Positions 8,514 to 16,098 are shown, counted from the stretch's first letter. The stretch is 64,000 nucleotides of DNA from an uncultured Clostridium sp. (GCA_900554815.1 USIO01000002.1:19301-83300); one strand, 5' to 3'. The notes: generated by a model not told the origin, from the sequence alone. Numbers and translations: made by a program.

Positions 8514-8684
8514 TTAGATACTAATATGGTTTCCAGTCCTATCTTTGTAATTATTACAACTTTCAGATGAATTAAGCGTTTTTAGTTTTAATAAACAATA
8601 TGAAAACTTATCGTTTAATGTTGGAATACACCATTCACAATTTTCACAGTTTTCAGTTGTTTTTCTTTTTAATATTTTTTCCAT
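8514..8684 (-). CDS. Small cysteine-rich phage protein
   Basis: 56 residues beginning MEKILKRKTTENCENCEWC. Six cysteines include CENCEWC, so a zinc-binding knuckle is likely. The ATG at 8684 follows AGGAG that overlaps the previous gene's end, and the gene fills an otherwise empty 200-base gap with good coding properties. Function unknown. Confidence 0.55.
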   Translation of the reverse strand: MEKILKRKTTENCENCEWCIPTLNDKFSYCLLKLKTLNSSESCNNYKDRTGNHISI

Positions 8685-8692
8685 TTCTTCAT

Positions 8693-9217
8693 TTACTCCT
8701 TTTCTATCAATTCTTCAGCCCAATATAATTTGTACATAGGATTATTAACTTTTTTGTTACAGTAATCACTTACAGTCTGTCTACTTATAAATAATTTTTT
8801 TGATGCATCTCTTGTTCCCTTAAAAACCTTTGATATAACTCCTTTTTCGTCGAGCATAACTATTGATTTTCTATGTGACTGCCAACCAGTTCTTTTTCCC
8901 GCTTCCGATCGTGTAACTATAATTAAGTTTGATAATTTATTATCAGAAATGATACCGTTTTTGTGATAGACTACTTCATTTTTCTTTAATTTTCTTACAA
9001 ATGTTTCCATTACTGTCTTCGCAACATTAAAGTTTTTTCTTTTTCCATCAATAGTCAAAATTATTATTTGCAAAGATCCTTTTTTAAATGTCTTTAGATA
9101 TCTATACTTATATTTATAAATTTTTCTAAATCTTCCGTAATTACTAACTTCATATCTTGAATTTAATATATTTCTCCAAATTTCATCTTTGTACTTAATT
9201 TCATATTCTTTAATCAT
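8693..9217 (-). CDS. HNH homing endonuclease (NUMOD4-HNH-NUMOD1)
   Basis: 174 residues; start at MIKEYEIKYKDEIW behind AGAGGAG. Domains in order are NUMOD4 (EIWRNILNSRYEVSNYGRFRK), an HNH core (VVYHKNGIISDNKLSNLIIVT) and a NUMOD1-like helix-turn-helix (FKGTRDASKKLFISRQTVSDYCNKK). This architecture is typical of selfish phage homing endonucleases, which cut at their insertion target. It is inserted in the early operon, overlapping the upstream gene by 8 bases. Confidence 0.88.
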   Translation of the reverse strand: MIKEYEIKYKDEIWRNILNSRYEVSNYGRFRKIYKYKYRYLKTFKKGSLQIIILTIDGKRKNFNVAKTVMETFVRKLKKNEVVYHKNGIISDNKLSNLIIVTRSEAGKRTGWQSHRKSIVMLDEKGVISKVFKGTRDASKKLFISRQTVSDYCNKKVNNPMYKLYWAEELIEKE

Positions 9218-9608
9218 TTTTTCTCCTCTGTATCTCATAACAAGCTTCTCTTACTTCTTGATATATCTCTTTTGTACTCCATTTTTTGCCTCCCACTCTA
9301 ATTTTTCGTGGTAATAATTCTTCGTAACCTGCATAGTCTCCATAGTGAGCATAGTCCCAACCTATAAACCACCCATCTATTTTTTGGTTCTCTGACACAT
9401 ATAAATAGTCATTTGCATAGGTTACTCCTCCATGAACATTTAAATCGATTTCTTCCATATCTTTACCATAATATTTTGAATTTTCTGGTACTTTTATATA
9501 TGCTGTTGGATGTAACCCTAAGTTGAAAATAAAATATAATAAACCTAGACAATATCCTGTATCAAGAACTTCTCTTTTATATTCAGCTTGATATATCATT
9601 TCTTTCAT
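9210..9608 (-). CDS. Conserved hypothetical phage protein
   Basis: 132 residues with RBS GGAGG. Contains HPTAYIKVPENSKYYGKDMEEIDLNVHGGVTYAND and DGWFIGWDYAHYGDY, a pattern I recall from many Firmicutes phages, of unknown function. It lies between rusA and the homing endonuclease. Confidence 0.6.
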   Translation of the reverse strand: MKEMIYQAEYKREVLDTGYCLGLLYFIFNLGLHPTAYIKVPENSKYYGKDMEEIDLNVHGGVTYANDYLYVSENQKIDGWFIGWDYAHYGDYAGYEELLPRKIRVGGKKWSTKEIYQEVREACYEIQRRKND

Positions 9609-9617
9609 AGTTACCTC

Positions 9618-10028
9618 CTAATATTCTGATATTTTGACTATAACCTTTGGTGTTTTTGCATATTTTTTAAATATTCTTACATCTGTTATTTGTGCATCAT
9701 CTTTAAAAGCAAACTTATTTAACGCATCACTTATTATTTTTCCTATATTATCCCAATCTGGTTTCTTTGTTGGACTTATTCCTCCTGATAGCATTTCCGC
9801 TTCTTTCTTCTTGCTTGTACTCTTTGGTATATCAAAGTATGCTATTATTGTCATAGTTACTCTTCCTTCAATTGGCTTGTAATTTGGATATTTATATAAA
9901 AATATTTGACGCACTAAATATTCATAGTTCTTTGTTTTGGTTGGAGTATAGGCTCGTCCTGTATATGTATTCATTCGTGGTCTTGCCTTTCCTGTTATTT
10001 GTTCATTTATCTCAATTTCATAATTCAT
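9618..10028 (-). CDS. rusA: RusA-family Holliday junction resolvase
   Basis: 136 residues. RusA enzymes cut four-way DNA junctions formed in phage replication and recombination. The hallmark KKPDWDNIGKIISDALN (about 88-104) with its aspartates and the following AFKDDAQITDV are present; the N-terminus ITGKARPRM matches the family. RBS AGAGGTG. Full family length. Confidence 0.92.
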   Translation of the reverse strand: MNYEIEINEQITGKARPRMNTYTGRAYTPTKTKNYEYLVRQIFLYKYPNYKPIEGRVTMTIIAYFDIPKSTSKKKEAEMLSGGISPTKKPDWDNIGKIISDALNKFAFKDDAQITDVRIFKKYAKTPKVIVKISEY

Positions 10029-10041
10029 TTGTTACACCTCT

Positions 10042-10320
10042 TTATTTTTCTGGCATATAATATACTTTTGGTATGTTATAAAATTCTGATTGCATAGTAT
10101 TTTGTCTATTTACTTTTAATACTACTCTTTTAAATTCTTGTGTAATTGCATTTAAAATCTCTTTGCATTTTTCATAACTATCATAGGTTCCTATTACATC
10201 CCAATAATCATCTCCATAGTTTATTTCTATGTCAAATTCAATTTCATCTGGTTCTATTTTTATGAAATTTACTCTTTGTAAATTCACTATTACATCTTTA
10301 TTCTGACTCACAATTAACAT
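10042..10320 (-). CDS. Phage protein, paralogue of the gene at 10717-10980
   Basis: 92 residues; the ATG at 10320 has AGGAGG 8 bases upstream. It begins MLIVSQNKDVIVNLQRVNFIKI and ends IPKVYYMPEK, closely matching the layout of the neighbour at 10717-10980 (MIIVSQDRKKIINFERIKSIWI ... IPSAYVMPKE). A duplicated small beta/alpha protein of unknown function. Confidence 0.6.
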   Translation of the reverse strand: MLIVSQNKDVIVNLQRVNFIKIEPDEIEFDIEINYGDDYWDVIGTYDSYEKCKEILNAITQEFKRVVLKVNRQNTMQSEFYNIPKVYYMPEK

Positions 10321-10711
10321 CTTCAAATCCTCCTATCTTAAATTCAATTGTTGTTTCTATTCTATAATCTATTTCAAAACAGAATAATCCTATTACTGAT
10401 CTAAATTTATATTTTTTCATAAATTCATTATGCATTTTAATTGCCTCATTTTTTTGATATCCCATTCCCATTAAGAGTTTTATAAATCTTTTCTTTGTTA
10501 TCGCCCTTGGCATAACTTCAAGAGTAAGCTCTCCAGTTTGATTTGCTCCAACATTGTACAATCCTACACATTCATTTTTTTCTCCTGTTGCTTTTCCTAC
10601 TTTAGCTTCAGATATCGAAGTTATCTTTCCTAACTCTTTCATCTCTCCTGTTTCTCCGTTTAATGAATAACAAACTATACTTGCTATACTTGGTTTATTT
10701 TCTTCTCCCAT
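10298..10711 (-). CDS. Phage protein with ITKKRFIKLL domain, second copy
   Basis: 137 residues; start at MGEENKPS with AAAGGAG 8 bases upstream. The C-terminal half carries the ITKKRFIKLLMGMGYQKNEA motif shared with the gene at 5951-6388. It sits between two paralogous small genes, an arrangement suggesting local duplication. Function unknown. Confidence 0.6.
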   Translation of the reverse strand: MGEENKPSIASIVCYSLNGETGEMKELGKITSISEAKVGKATGEKNECVGLYNVGANQTGELTLEVMPRAITKKRFIKLLMGMGYQKNEAIKMHNEFMKKYKFRSVIGLFCFEIDYRIETTIEFKIGGFEDVNCESE

Positions 10712-10716
10712 ATATT

Positions 10717-10980
10717 TCACTCCTTTGGCATCACATACGCTGATGGTATAGTATGTATGCTTTTTATGTCTCCAGTAAGATTCTTCACTGATGCATAAGA
10801 TAAATATGTTTTTATAATATATTCTAAAATCTTTTCTGCTCTTTCTTCTGTTTTATAATTTCCTAATAGCTCTCCATCGGCATTAATCTCAAAATATTCT
10901 TCTGTATCATTACTTATCCATATACTCTTTATTCTCTCAAAATTTATAATTTTCTTTCTGTCTTGACTTACTATTATCAT
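10717..10980 (-). CDS. Phage protein, paralogue of the gene at 10042-10320
   Basis: 87 residues, starting MIIVSQDRKKIINFERIKSI and ending YVMPKE. Shares start, middle YKTEERAEKILEYI and end pattern with the 10042-10320 product. Unknown function. Its stop overlaps the region just before the next gene's start. Confidence 0.6.
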   Translation of the reverse strand: MIIVSQDRKKIINFERIKSIWISNDTEEYFEINADGELLGNYKTEERAEKILEYIIKTYLSYASVKNLTGDIKSIHTIPSAYVMPKE

Positions 10981-11225
10981 TATTTATTTTCACTCCTTCC
11001 ATATTTTCCTGTATCGTTACCATAATTGCTTTTTGTTTTCTGTGCAAATTCTTCCATTGCTTTTACTACATCTTCTCTATTAGCATTTGATACATATAAC
11101 ATCTCTCTGCCATCACTGTCTCCAAATTCAAATGCTAATACTACAAATCCCCAGTTTTCTGGTAGTTCTTCTTTTACTTTTCTTGCAATTTCTTGCATTT
11201 TTCCTTTTATAATTTCATTTCCCAT
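10980..11225 (-). CDS. Conserved hypothetical phage protein
   Basis: 81 residues from MGNEIIKGKM, preceded by GGGAAG. The stretch ELPENWGFVVLAFEFGDSDGREMLYVSNANREDVVKAMEEF is a pattern I recall as common in Firmicutes phages, without known function. Confidence 0.6.
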   Translation of the reverse strand: MGNEIIKGKMQEIARKVKEELPENWGFVVLAFEFGDSDGREMLYVSNANREDVVKAMEEFAQKTKSNYGNDTGKYGRSENK

Positions 11226-11520
11226 AATTTTCTTCCCTTTCTTTCTCAAATTCTTTTATTACTGGATTTAAACATTTATTGCATAATGCCAATTTTATTT
11301 CTCCTCTTCTAGTAACCGTATGTGGTATTATTGCAATTCCTCCTGTCATATCTTGCCTCTTCTTAGTAATCTTTATTTCGGATCCGCAATAATCACATTT
11401 GTAATAGTTGTATAGCTTTTCTTTTTTATAATTAACTACATTTCCTCCATCTGGAGTTGGTTTATATTTTGTGTAAATTGGTACTTCACTCCTGCAAGAT
11501 AATTCATAAAACTTATTCAT
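11215..11520 (-). CDS. Zinc-ribbon phage protein
   Basis: 101 residues from MNKFYELS, behind AAAGGA. CDYC (about residues 43-46) and CNKC (about 81-84) form a probable zinc ribbon. Function unknown; it lies directly after the replication gene. Confidence 0.6.
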   Translation of the reverse strand: MNKFYELSCRSEVPIYTKYKPTPDGGNVVNYKKEKLYNYYKCDYCGSEIKITKKRQDMTGGIAIIPHTVTRRGEIKLALCNKCLNPVIKEFEKEREENYGK

Positions 11521-11521
11521 G

Positions 11522-12285
11522 TTATATTCCTTTCTCCTTCTCCATTTCTTCATGCAGACAAACTATAAAATAATTTATAATTTCTTCTAGTCTGTAGTAT
11601 GGTTTTTCTGTTATGTACTTCTTGGTCTTGTAATATTTCAATGTGAATTTTTCCCTTGTAAGCTTATTTAAATAAACTCTATGCGGACTAAGATATATTT
11701 CTTTCAATGCCCAGAACATTATTTTTTCATCTAAAACTCTTTCCTGTGGCATCAGATTATATATTTCAATATTTCCGGCAATACATTTCTAACCTTTTTA
11801 GTAGAACTATTAAGCATTCTCTGTCATTTTCGTTCAGTCCAATTTCTTCTCCGCTATCTCCTTTATAAATATAATTAAATAATAAGTTTAGTTTAGTTAT
11901 AATGTGTTCGTCTGCCTGTTCTTCCGCTTGTGCGTTCGGCTGTGCGTTCGGTTGTTCTTCCGCTTGTTCAAATTGCTCATTATACAATTTCGTTATTGTA
12001 TATGAAGAAGCATCATTTTGATTTATTCCGCTTCTTGTATAAAATATACTGATTATTAATCAATTCATTTCTTGCTCTTTGTAGAGCTGATATATTTAAA
12101 CCTTTCACTTTGCTCATTAGAATAGTATTTGTTACTTTAAACTCTCGAAGCCAGTCTGTCTTGCAAGCTATCTGCAGTAATACTAAATATATTGAGATAG
12201 CATTTGCAGAGATAGGCTTGAAGTCTAATGTAGAATAAAATTCAGAGAGCTGTTTTTCAAGGTCTATTTGGCATTTTCTGTTCAC
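11522..12285 (-). CDS. Phage replication initiator-like protein, two CGG shift sites
   Basis: Three reading-frame segments join into one protein of about 253 residues if CGGA at 12030-12027 and CGGA at 11777-11774 are each read as one glycine with a +1 shift. The first junction gives YKKGINQNDASSYTI, the second MYCGNIEIYNLMPQERV. The N-terminal third looks like a winged-helix domain of phage replisome organisers (SANAISIYLVLLQIACKTDWLREF). The middle has a PNAQPNAQ linker. The third segment has no good ribosome-binding site of its own, which supports continuous reading. GTG start after AGGAG. Confidence 0.65.
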
Positions 12286-12347
12286 ACATTCCCCACTCCT
12301 TTCTTAATGTTGTCCTATTCGACAAAATCTCTTGTTGCACAAATAAC

Positions 12348-12734
12348 TTATTCATTTTGTGCTTCTGGAGTGTTATGCACTCTATTCATGACTTCTTCTT
12401 TTAATAAAAATAGCAAAGCTGTATTATTAATAGGATAATCAACATCAAATTGTTGTTTTAAGTCTAATTCTAAATGTACATAACGCATTGCTCTTTCAAC
12501 CTTTGAAAATGTTGTTTTATGTTTTCTTGCAATTCTTGAATATAACTTCATCATTACTATATTTCCATTTTCTGAGTTTTCTTCATCTTCTATTACAAGT
12601 AACAATGCTGTTACCCAATACTTAAAACCTAGAATATGTGTTTTTATTCCTATTTCTTTTAATACCTGCTTTGCTATTTTCTTTATTTTTTCTGATTCTT
12701 CTAGTTTTATATTTTCTTGCATATCTTTTTCCAT
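12348..12734 (-). CDS. Phage protein with Spo0A C-terminal-like DNA-binding domain
   Basis: 128 residues. KQVLKEIGIKTHILGFKYWVTALLLVIEDEE...MMKLYSRIARKHKTTFSKVERAMRYV matches the Spo0A effector domain pattern (IG.P.HI.GY.YL..AI and LY..IA..F.TT.S.VERAIRHA). There is no receiver domain. Clostridial phages are known to carry such domains; it may regulate phage genes or interfere with sporulation control. The start follows GGGAAAGGGACA. Confidence 0.8.
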   Translation of the reverse strand: MEKDMQENIKLEESEKIKKIAKQVLKEIGIKTHILGFKYWVTALLLVIEDEENSENGNIVMMKLYSRIARKHKTTFSKVERAMRYVHLELDLKQQFDVDYPINNTALLFLLKEEVMNRVHNTPEAQNE

Positions 12735-12779
12735 TGTCCCTTTCCCCCTTTCTTTATAAATTCAAGGTGTCTTTCGTGC

Positions 12780-12902
12780 TTATTTTCCCCTTTTTGATTG
12801 TTCTTCCTCTTCTTTTGCACTTTCGCTACTTGCCCTTAATAATGTGAGTATTACAAATGATGCTATGTAGCCTATAATAAATCCTAAAATAAACTTGCCC
12901 AT
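12780..12902 (-). CDS. Small single-span membrane protein
   Basis: 40 residues: MGKFILGFIIGYIASFVILTL forms one membrane helix, followed by a charged tail (KEEEEQSKRGK). It starts one base after the upstream stop behind AAGGAG. Common as a small phage gene; function unknown. Confidence 0.6.
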   Translation of the reverse strand: MGKFILGFIIGYIASFVILTLLRASSESAKEEEEQSKRGK

Positions 12903-12903
12903 T

Positions 12904-13425
12904 TTATTCTTCTATCTCCTTCCACATTTCAAGCAAATGTTGTTTTGCTTTTTTCAAATGTTGTTCAATCTCAGGCATATCCATTTGTGTTATGTTATAT
13001 ATAACTGCGTGCCATTGTTCACTTCCATGTCTTTGTAAAGCATGGTGTAATTTTAATGTATATGTACCATAATGTTCATCTTCTGGATCATCTGCGAAAT
13101 CTATATCAAATCTAAATAGTAGATTGTAGTCTAAATCATAGTCTAATCCTTCATCTTCTTTAAATTGTTTCCAATTATCATATTCTGATGTTCTTTTTGT
13201 CTCCCAACATTCACAATAATAACTATGATTTGTAGGCTCCAATTTGAGCTTTTTATTTTCTTCAATTTTATTTTGATGTTCTTGTATTCTCCTTGGAATT
13301 ACTATCATTGCATTACAATAATCACAGCATCTTCCGTTGTTTATCGGCTCTGCATTATTTCCATATCCTTCATAACTTTTTCCACAAATGCTGCAAAAGT
13401 TTTTATTTTTTATTTCTTTTTCCAT
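12904..13425 (-). CDS. Phage protein with N-terminal zinc ribbon
   Basis: 173 residues. CSICG (about 11-15) and CCDYC (about 33-37) make an N-terminal zinc ribbon; residues after about 95 are acidic and then helical (QMDMPEIEQHLKKAKQHLLEMW). Function unknown. Confidence 0.6.
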   Translation of the reverse strand: MEKEIKNKNFCSICGKSYEGYGNNAEPINNGRCCDYCNAMIVIPRRIQEHQNKIEENKKLKLEPTNHSYYCECWETKRTSEYDNWKQFKEDEGLDYDLDYNLLFRFDIDFADDPEDEHYGTYTLKLHHALQRHGSEQWHAVIYNITQMDMPEIEQHLKKAKQHLLEMWKEIEE

Positions 13426-13499
13426 TTTCTTGCCCTTTCTAACTTTCTGTGATAAAATATAAACAGAAAGTATTTATATAAATATTTTTCAAAAAGAGT

Positions 13500-13622
13500 T
13501 TAATTTTTTATACTTTGGTCGGTATTTGAGATTAGCTCTTTTTTCCTTATTAATTTCAATTTGCTTTTCATTTTGGCTAAGGTTATAATGTGCCAATAAT
13601 AACATTTATCTAAACTATCCAT
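13500..13622 (-). CDS. Small basic phage protein
   Basis: 40 residues starting MDSLDKCYYWH, with a lysine-rich centre. The ATG at 13622 follows GGAG with 7-base spacing and overlaps the end of the preceding small gene by 13 bases. It fills the otherwise empty stretch 13426-13609. Function unknown. Confidence 0.4.
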   Translation of the reverse strand: MDSLDKCYYWHIITLAKMKSKLKLIRKKELISNTDQSIKN

Positions 13623-13771
13623 TTTATTTCTCCATCCTTTCTGAATGTTCCTAAAATAACATTCAATGCTTTGATTTCTCTAATTTGTTCCTTTGTTCTA
13701 GCTTTATGTTCTGGTTTTCCATATCTGTAACACATTTTCTCTAATATACTAACGGCTTCTTTTATATCCAT
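13610..13771 (-). CDS. Small hypothetical phage protein
   Basis: 53 residues, MDIKEAVSILEKMCYRYG and a basic helical C-terminus. It has a strong ribosome-binding site (AGGAGG, 9 bases before ATG 13771) and overlaps the end of the upstream gene. Function unknown. Confidence 0.5.
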   Translation of the reverse strand: MDIKEAVSILEKMCYRYGKPEHKARTKEQIREIKALNVILGTFRKDGEIKWIV

Positions 13772-13919
13772 ATTCTATTTCCTCCTTCAAAACCCACTCT
13801 AAGGCTTCTACTACTGCTGAATGCATTTTTTGTTCTGTTGTTCTATCTTTAAAACTTGTATTTTCCAGATATTCTTTATGCCTTTTTATTTCTTCCCTTA
13901 TTTGTTTTTCTGTTTTCAT
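13749..13919 (-). CDS. Small hypothetical phage protein
   Basis: 56 residues from MKTEKQIREEIKRHKEYL, behind GAGGA. Contains DRTTEQKMHSAVVEALEWVL, a short helical family I recall from Firmicutes phages, of unknown function. It overlaps the end of the upstream membrane-protein gene by 44 bases. Confidence 0.5.
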   Translation of the reverse strand: MKTEKQIREEIKRHKEYLENTSFKDRTTEQKMHSAVVEALEWVLKEEIEYGYKRSR

Positions 13920-14133
13920 ATTTTTTCTTTTCCTCGCTTTCTTCATAGATTGTTTCTATAACCAATATTATTAATAATCCTAAGATAGGTATTAAATATT
14001 CCCCTCCAAATGCATCATAACCTCTCATTTTAGTTGCATAATCAATTGATATTATTGTTAGTATAATTGTCGCTATAATTATTAATATTTCTATTATCCT
14101 TACTATAAATTTTTTCTTATTAACTATTTTCAT
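13876..14133 (-). CDS. Small phage membrane protein
   Basis: 85 residues with two predicted membrane helices (about 11-31 and 46-62) joined by DYATKMRGYDAFGGEY, and a charged cytoplasmic tail. Function unknown; it overlaps both neighbours. Confidence 0.55.
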   Translation of the reverse strand: MKIVNKKKFIVRIIEILIIIATIILTIISIDYATKMRGYDAFGGEYLIPILGLLIILVIETIYEESEEKKKYENRKTNKGRNKKA

Positions 14134-14467
14134 TTTCTACACTTTCCTTTCCTTTTTCAAAATCGCTCTTCAGTATATCAATTTCATTATTGGCAGTTAT
14201 CTTTCTTAGTTCAAAATAGATCATACTAAGAAGAGCTTCTTTACTATTATTTTTAATCTTTATACCTTGAATATATAGTCTGGCCGCTTCTTTATCAGCT
14301 TTTCCTATGTTTCCTATATCTGCTTTAGATATTTTAGGAAAATCCGGCTTGTCAAATATGTTTCTTGCATTATTTATTCCTATTCCTAAAATCTTTGCCA
14401 ATTCTTTAGGAGATATAGTATCTGGAGCTTCCTCCCAAGTCATTGTTGGTTTGCATTCTCCTCTCAT
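14120..14467 (-). CDS. Excisionase-like helix-turn-helix protein
   Basis: 115 residues. TISPKELAKILGIGINNARNIFDKPDFPKI near the N-terminus is an AlpA/excisionase-like winged-helix pattern for DNA binding. It is the second gene of the early operon after the Cro-like regulator, a typical place for an excisionase or early regulator. RBS AAGGAGGGAGG. Confidence 0.6.
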   Translation of the reverse strand: MRGECKPTMTWEEAPDTISPKELAKILGIGINNARNIFDKPDFPKISKADIGNIGKADKEAARLYIQGIKIKNNSKEALLSMIYFELRKITANNEIDILKSDFEKGKESVENENS

Positions 14468-14488
14468 TTTCCTCCCTCCTTGTAATTT

Positions 14489-14505
14489 TGTGTGTCGTTC
14501 CGCAA
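14489..14505 (-). repeat. 17-base repeat, copy 1 (inverted partner at 16158)
   Basis: On the minus strand this reads TTGCGGAACGACACACA, exactly the plus-strand sequence at 16158-16174. It lies in the untranslated gap between the Cro-like gene and the next early gene. The two copies flank the whole repressor module and each is in the sense orientation of its own divergent transcript. Confidence 0.8.
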
Positions 14506-14535
14506 TTTTTTATTTTTTTCATAGCATTCTCCTTT

Positions 14536-14787
14536 TTATGAATTTAATTCATATTTTTTAGTAAAAAAATATTTGGTTGATTCTTCAATAGGTATTCCTA
14601 ATAAATTACAAATTTCTATTATTTCCATTTGATTAAATGGAGATTTGCAATTTATTTTGTTTGAAAAACTTCCTGTACTCATTTCAACGCCTCTCTTTTG
14701 TAGCTCTCTTACAAAGTTAGCTTCACTTCCAAAATATGTTCTTATTCTTCCTCTTAATAGTGAATAGTCTAATAATTTTAACATCAT
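14536..14787 (-). CDS. Cro-like regulator (DUF739-like)
   Basis: 83 residues. YSLLRGRIRTYFGSEANFVRELQKRGVEMSTGSFSNKINCKSPF is a lambda-repressor-like helix-turn-helix of the DUF739 kind. Divergent from the repressor and first in the lytic operon, it probably acts as Cro. Its stop codon lies within one of three ATGAAnnnnnTTCAT palindromes. Confidence 0.75.
   Translation of the reverse strand: MMLKLLDYSLLRGRIRTYFGSEANFVRELQKRGVEMSTGSFSNKINCKSPFNQMEIIEICNLLGIPIEESTKYFFTKKYELNS
14538..14552. promoter_or_regulatory. Candidate repressor operator 1
   Basis: ATGAATTTAATTCAT, a 15-base palindrome identical to the one at 14811-14825, located at the 3' end of the Cro-like gene. Distal operators like this can support looping or autoregulation. 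Confidence 0.45.
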
Positions 14788-14810
14788 ATCACTTCCTTTC
14801 TTTTGATTTT

Positions 14811-14825
14811 ATGAATTTAATTCAT
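14811..14825. promoter_or_regulatory. Candidate repressor operator 2
   Basis: ATGAATTTAATTCAT palindrome just downstream of the minus-strand -10 element and upstream of the Cro-like gene, well placed to block its transcription. Confidence 0.6.
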
Positions 14826-14835
14826 ATTTTCCATT

Positions 14836-14864
14836 ATAATATATTAGACTTTAAAAAATGTCAA
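14836..14864 (-). promoter_or_regulatory. Lytic promoter for the Cro-like operon
   Basis: TTGACA (-35) and TATTAT (-10, followed by AAT) on the minus strand with 17-base spacing. It lies between candidate operators 2 and 3. Confidence 0.7.
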
Positions 14865-14872
14865 TACTTTTT

Positions 14873-14887
14873 ATGAATTTTTTTCAT
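14873..14887. promoter_or_regulatory. Candidate repressor operator 3
   Basis: ATGAATTTTTTTCAT keeps the ATGAAnnnnnTTCAT arms of the other two sites. It lies between the two divergent promoters. Confidence 0.5.
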
Positions 14888-14912
14888 TTTTTTGTATTTT
14901 CTTTCAAAACTA

Positions 14913-14941
14913 TTGATTTTATTTCATTTTTTTGATATGAT
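14913..14941 (+). promoter_or_regulatory. Repressor promoter
   Basis: TTGATT and TATGAT with a 17-base spacer, 26 bases before the repressor start and directed towards it. The repressor ribosome-binding site is AAGGAGG. Confidence 0.65.
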
Positions 14942-14967
14942 GTTATATATATTTAAGGAGGATTGCC

Positions 14968-15528
14968 ATGAGTAACGAAAGAACTGATAGTTTTGCTAAT
15001 AGATTAGCAATTGCTATGCAATTAAATAATATAAATCAAATTGAATTATCAGAAAAGACAAAAACCTTTTCTAAAACTATATCTCAATCTCTTATAAATA
15101 AATATTTAAAAGGTAAAGCTTTAGCTAGACAAGATAATATATATATATTATGTAAGATTTTAAATGTTGATGAAGCTTGGATGATGGGGTTTGATGTTCC
15201 AATGGAAAGAACTCCTGATGAATTAAGAACTAACAATGATATATTTCAATATACTGCTACTGATTCTGCAATGTTACCTTTACTTGATGTAGGAGATATT
15301 GCCTTTATTCAAAAATGTAATAAATACGAAAATGGTCAAACAATTTTATTTAGATTAAATAATGAAGAATATATTAGAAAAGTAACTGATAATAATGATA
15401 GCGTTGAATTTCAAGCTATGAATGTTTATTATCCTGTCATGAAATTTACAAAAGAAGAATTAAAAAAGAACAATTTTCAAATTATAGGTAGAGTAATAAA
15501 AGTTGAAAATAAAAGTGCTTTTAAATAA
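14968..15528 (+). CDS. CI-like prophage repressor
   Basis: 186 residues. The N-terminal helix-turn-helix covers about residues 8-65 (FANRLAIAMQLNNINQIELSEKTK...SQSLINKYLKGKA). The C-terminal S24-like domain has DSAMLPLLDVGD, with Ser98 as the likely nucleophile, and EYIRKV with the likely general-base lysine near residue 136. I see no Ala-Gly cleavage site in the linker, so self-cleavage is uncertain. It maintains lysogeny by repressing the divergent lytic promoter. Confidence 0.88.
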   Translation: MSNERTDSFANRLAIAMQLNNINQIELSEKTKTFSKTISQSLINKYLKGKALARQDNIYILCKILNVDEAWMMGFDVPMERTPDELRTNNDIFQYTATDSAMLPLLDVGDIAFIQKCNKYENGQTILFRLNNEEYIRKVTDNNDSVEFQAMNVYYPVMKFTKEELKKNNFQIIGRVIKVENKSAFK

Positions 15529-15549
15529 ATTTATATACTGGAGGTTATG

Positions 15550-16098
15550 ATGAATAATCAAATTAATAAAAAAGTAGATTTTATCCTATGTTTGTTTTTA
15601 GGTTATCTAGGTGTTCATAAATTCTATGAGAAGAAAACCTCAGTTGGTATATTATATCTATTCACAATTGGACTTTTTCTTCTAGGATGGGTTTATGATT
15701 GCATCAAATTAGGAATTGAATTATACAAATCTAAAAATATTGTTAATATTTATGAAAATTCATTAAATTCAGTAGCACCTAGTACACCAAAATTCACTCC
15801 TCTTAAAGAACACTTTGTAACTATTGCACATCCAGATGGAAAAATAGAGCAAGCACCTGATAATGTTATACTTGATACAGATTCTCATGTTTTGGTTTGT
15901 GATGGTGGTCATACTTATCATAAATGTACTGGTTGTTTTAAAAAATGGTCAAATACTTATCAAGAAAACTTTAAAGGTTGGAAATTAATCTCTTTAGAAG
16001 AAGCTAAGCAACAAGGATTAACTTTATGTAGTTTCTGCGAAGAAGCTCTTAATTTTAGTATTGATAATTTATTAGAAAATGACAAAGATACTGAATAA
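15550..16098 (+). CDS. TM2-domain membrane protein, possible lysogenic conversion gene
   Basis: 182 residues, second ATG chosen for spacing after GGAGG. Residues about 5-60 form a TM2 domain: two membrane helices with the conserved FLGYLGVHKFYEKKTSVGILYL segment. The C-terminal half is soluble with a possible zinc site (CDGGHTYHKCTGC ... CSFC). It is transcribed with the repressor, so it is expressed in lysogens. A role in superinfection exclusion or defence is possible but unproven. Confidence 0.65.
   Translation: MNNQINKKVDFILCLFLGYLGVHKFYEKKTSVGILYLFTIGLFLLGWVYDCIKLGIELYKSKNIVNIYENSLNSVAPSTPKFTPLKEHFVTIAHPDGKIEQAPDNVILDTDSHVLVCDGGHTYHKCTGCFKKWSNTYQENFKGWKLISLEEAKQQGLTLCSFCEEALNFSIDNLLENDKDTE

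Noticed and set aside
12013..12048. Frameshift by an extra T in the TTTT run of the phage replication gene
   Set aside because: It would also join the frames, but the CGGA explanation gives a natural YKKGINQ junction and matches the other eight sites.
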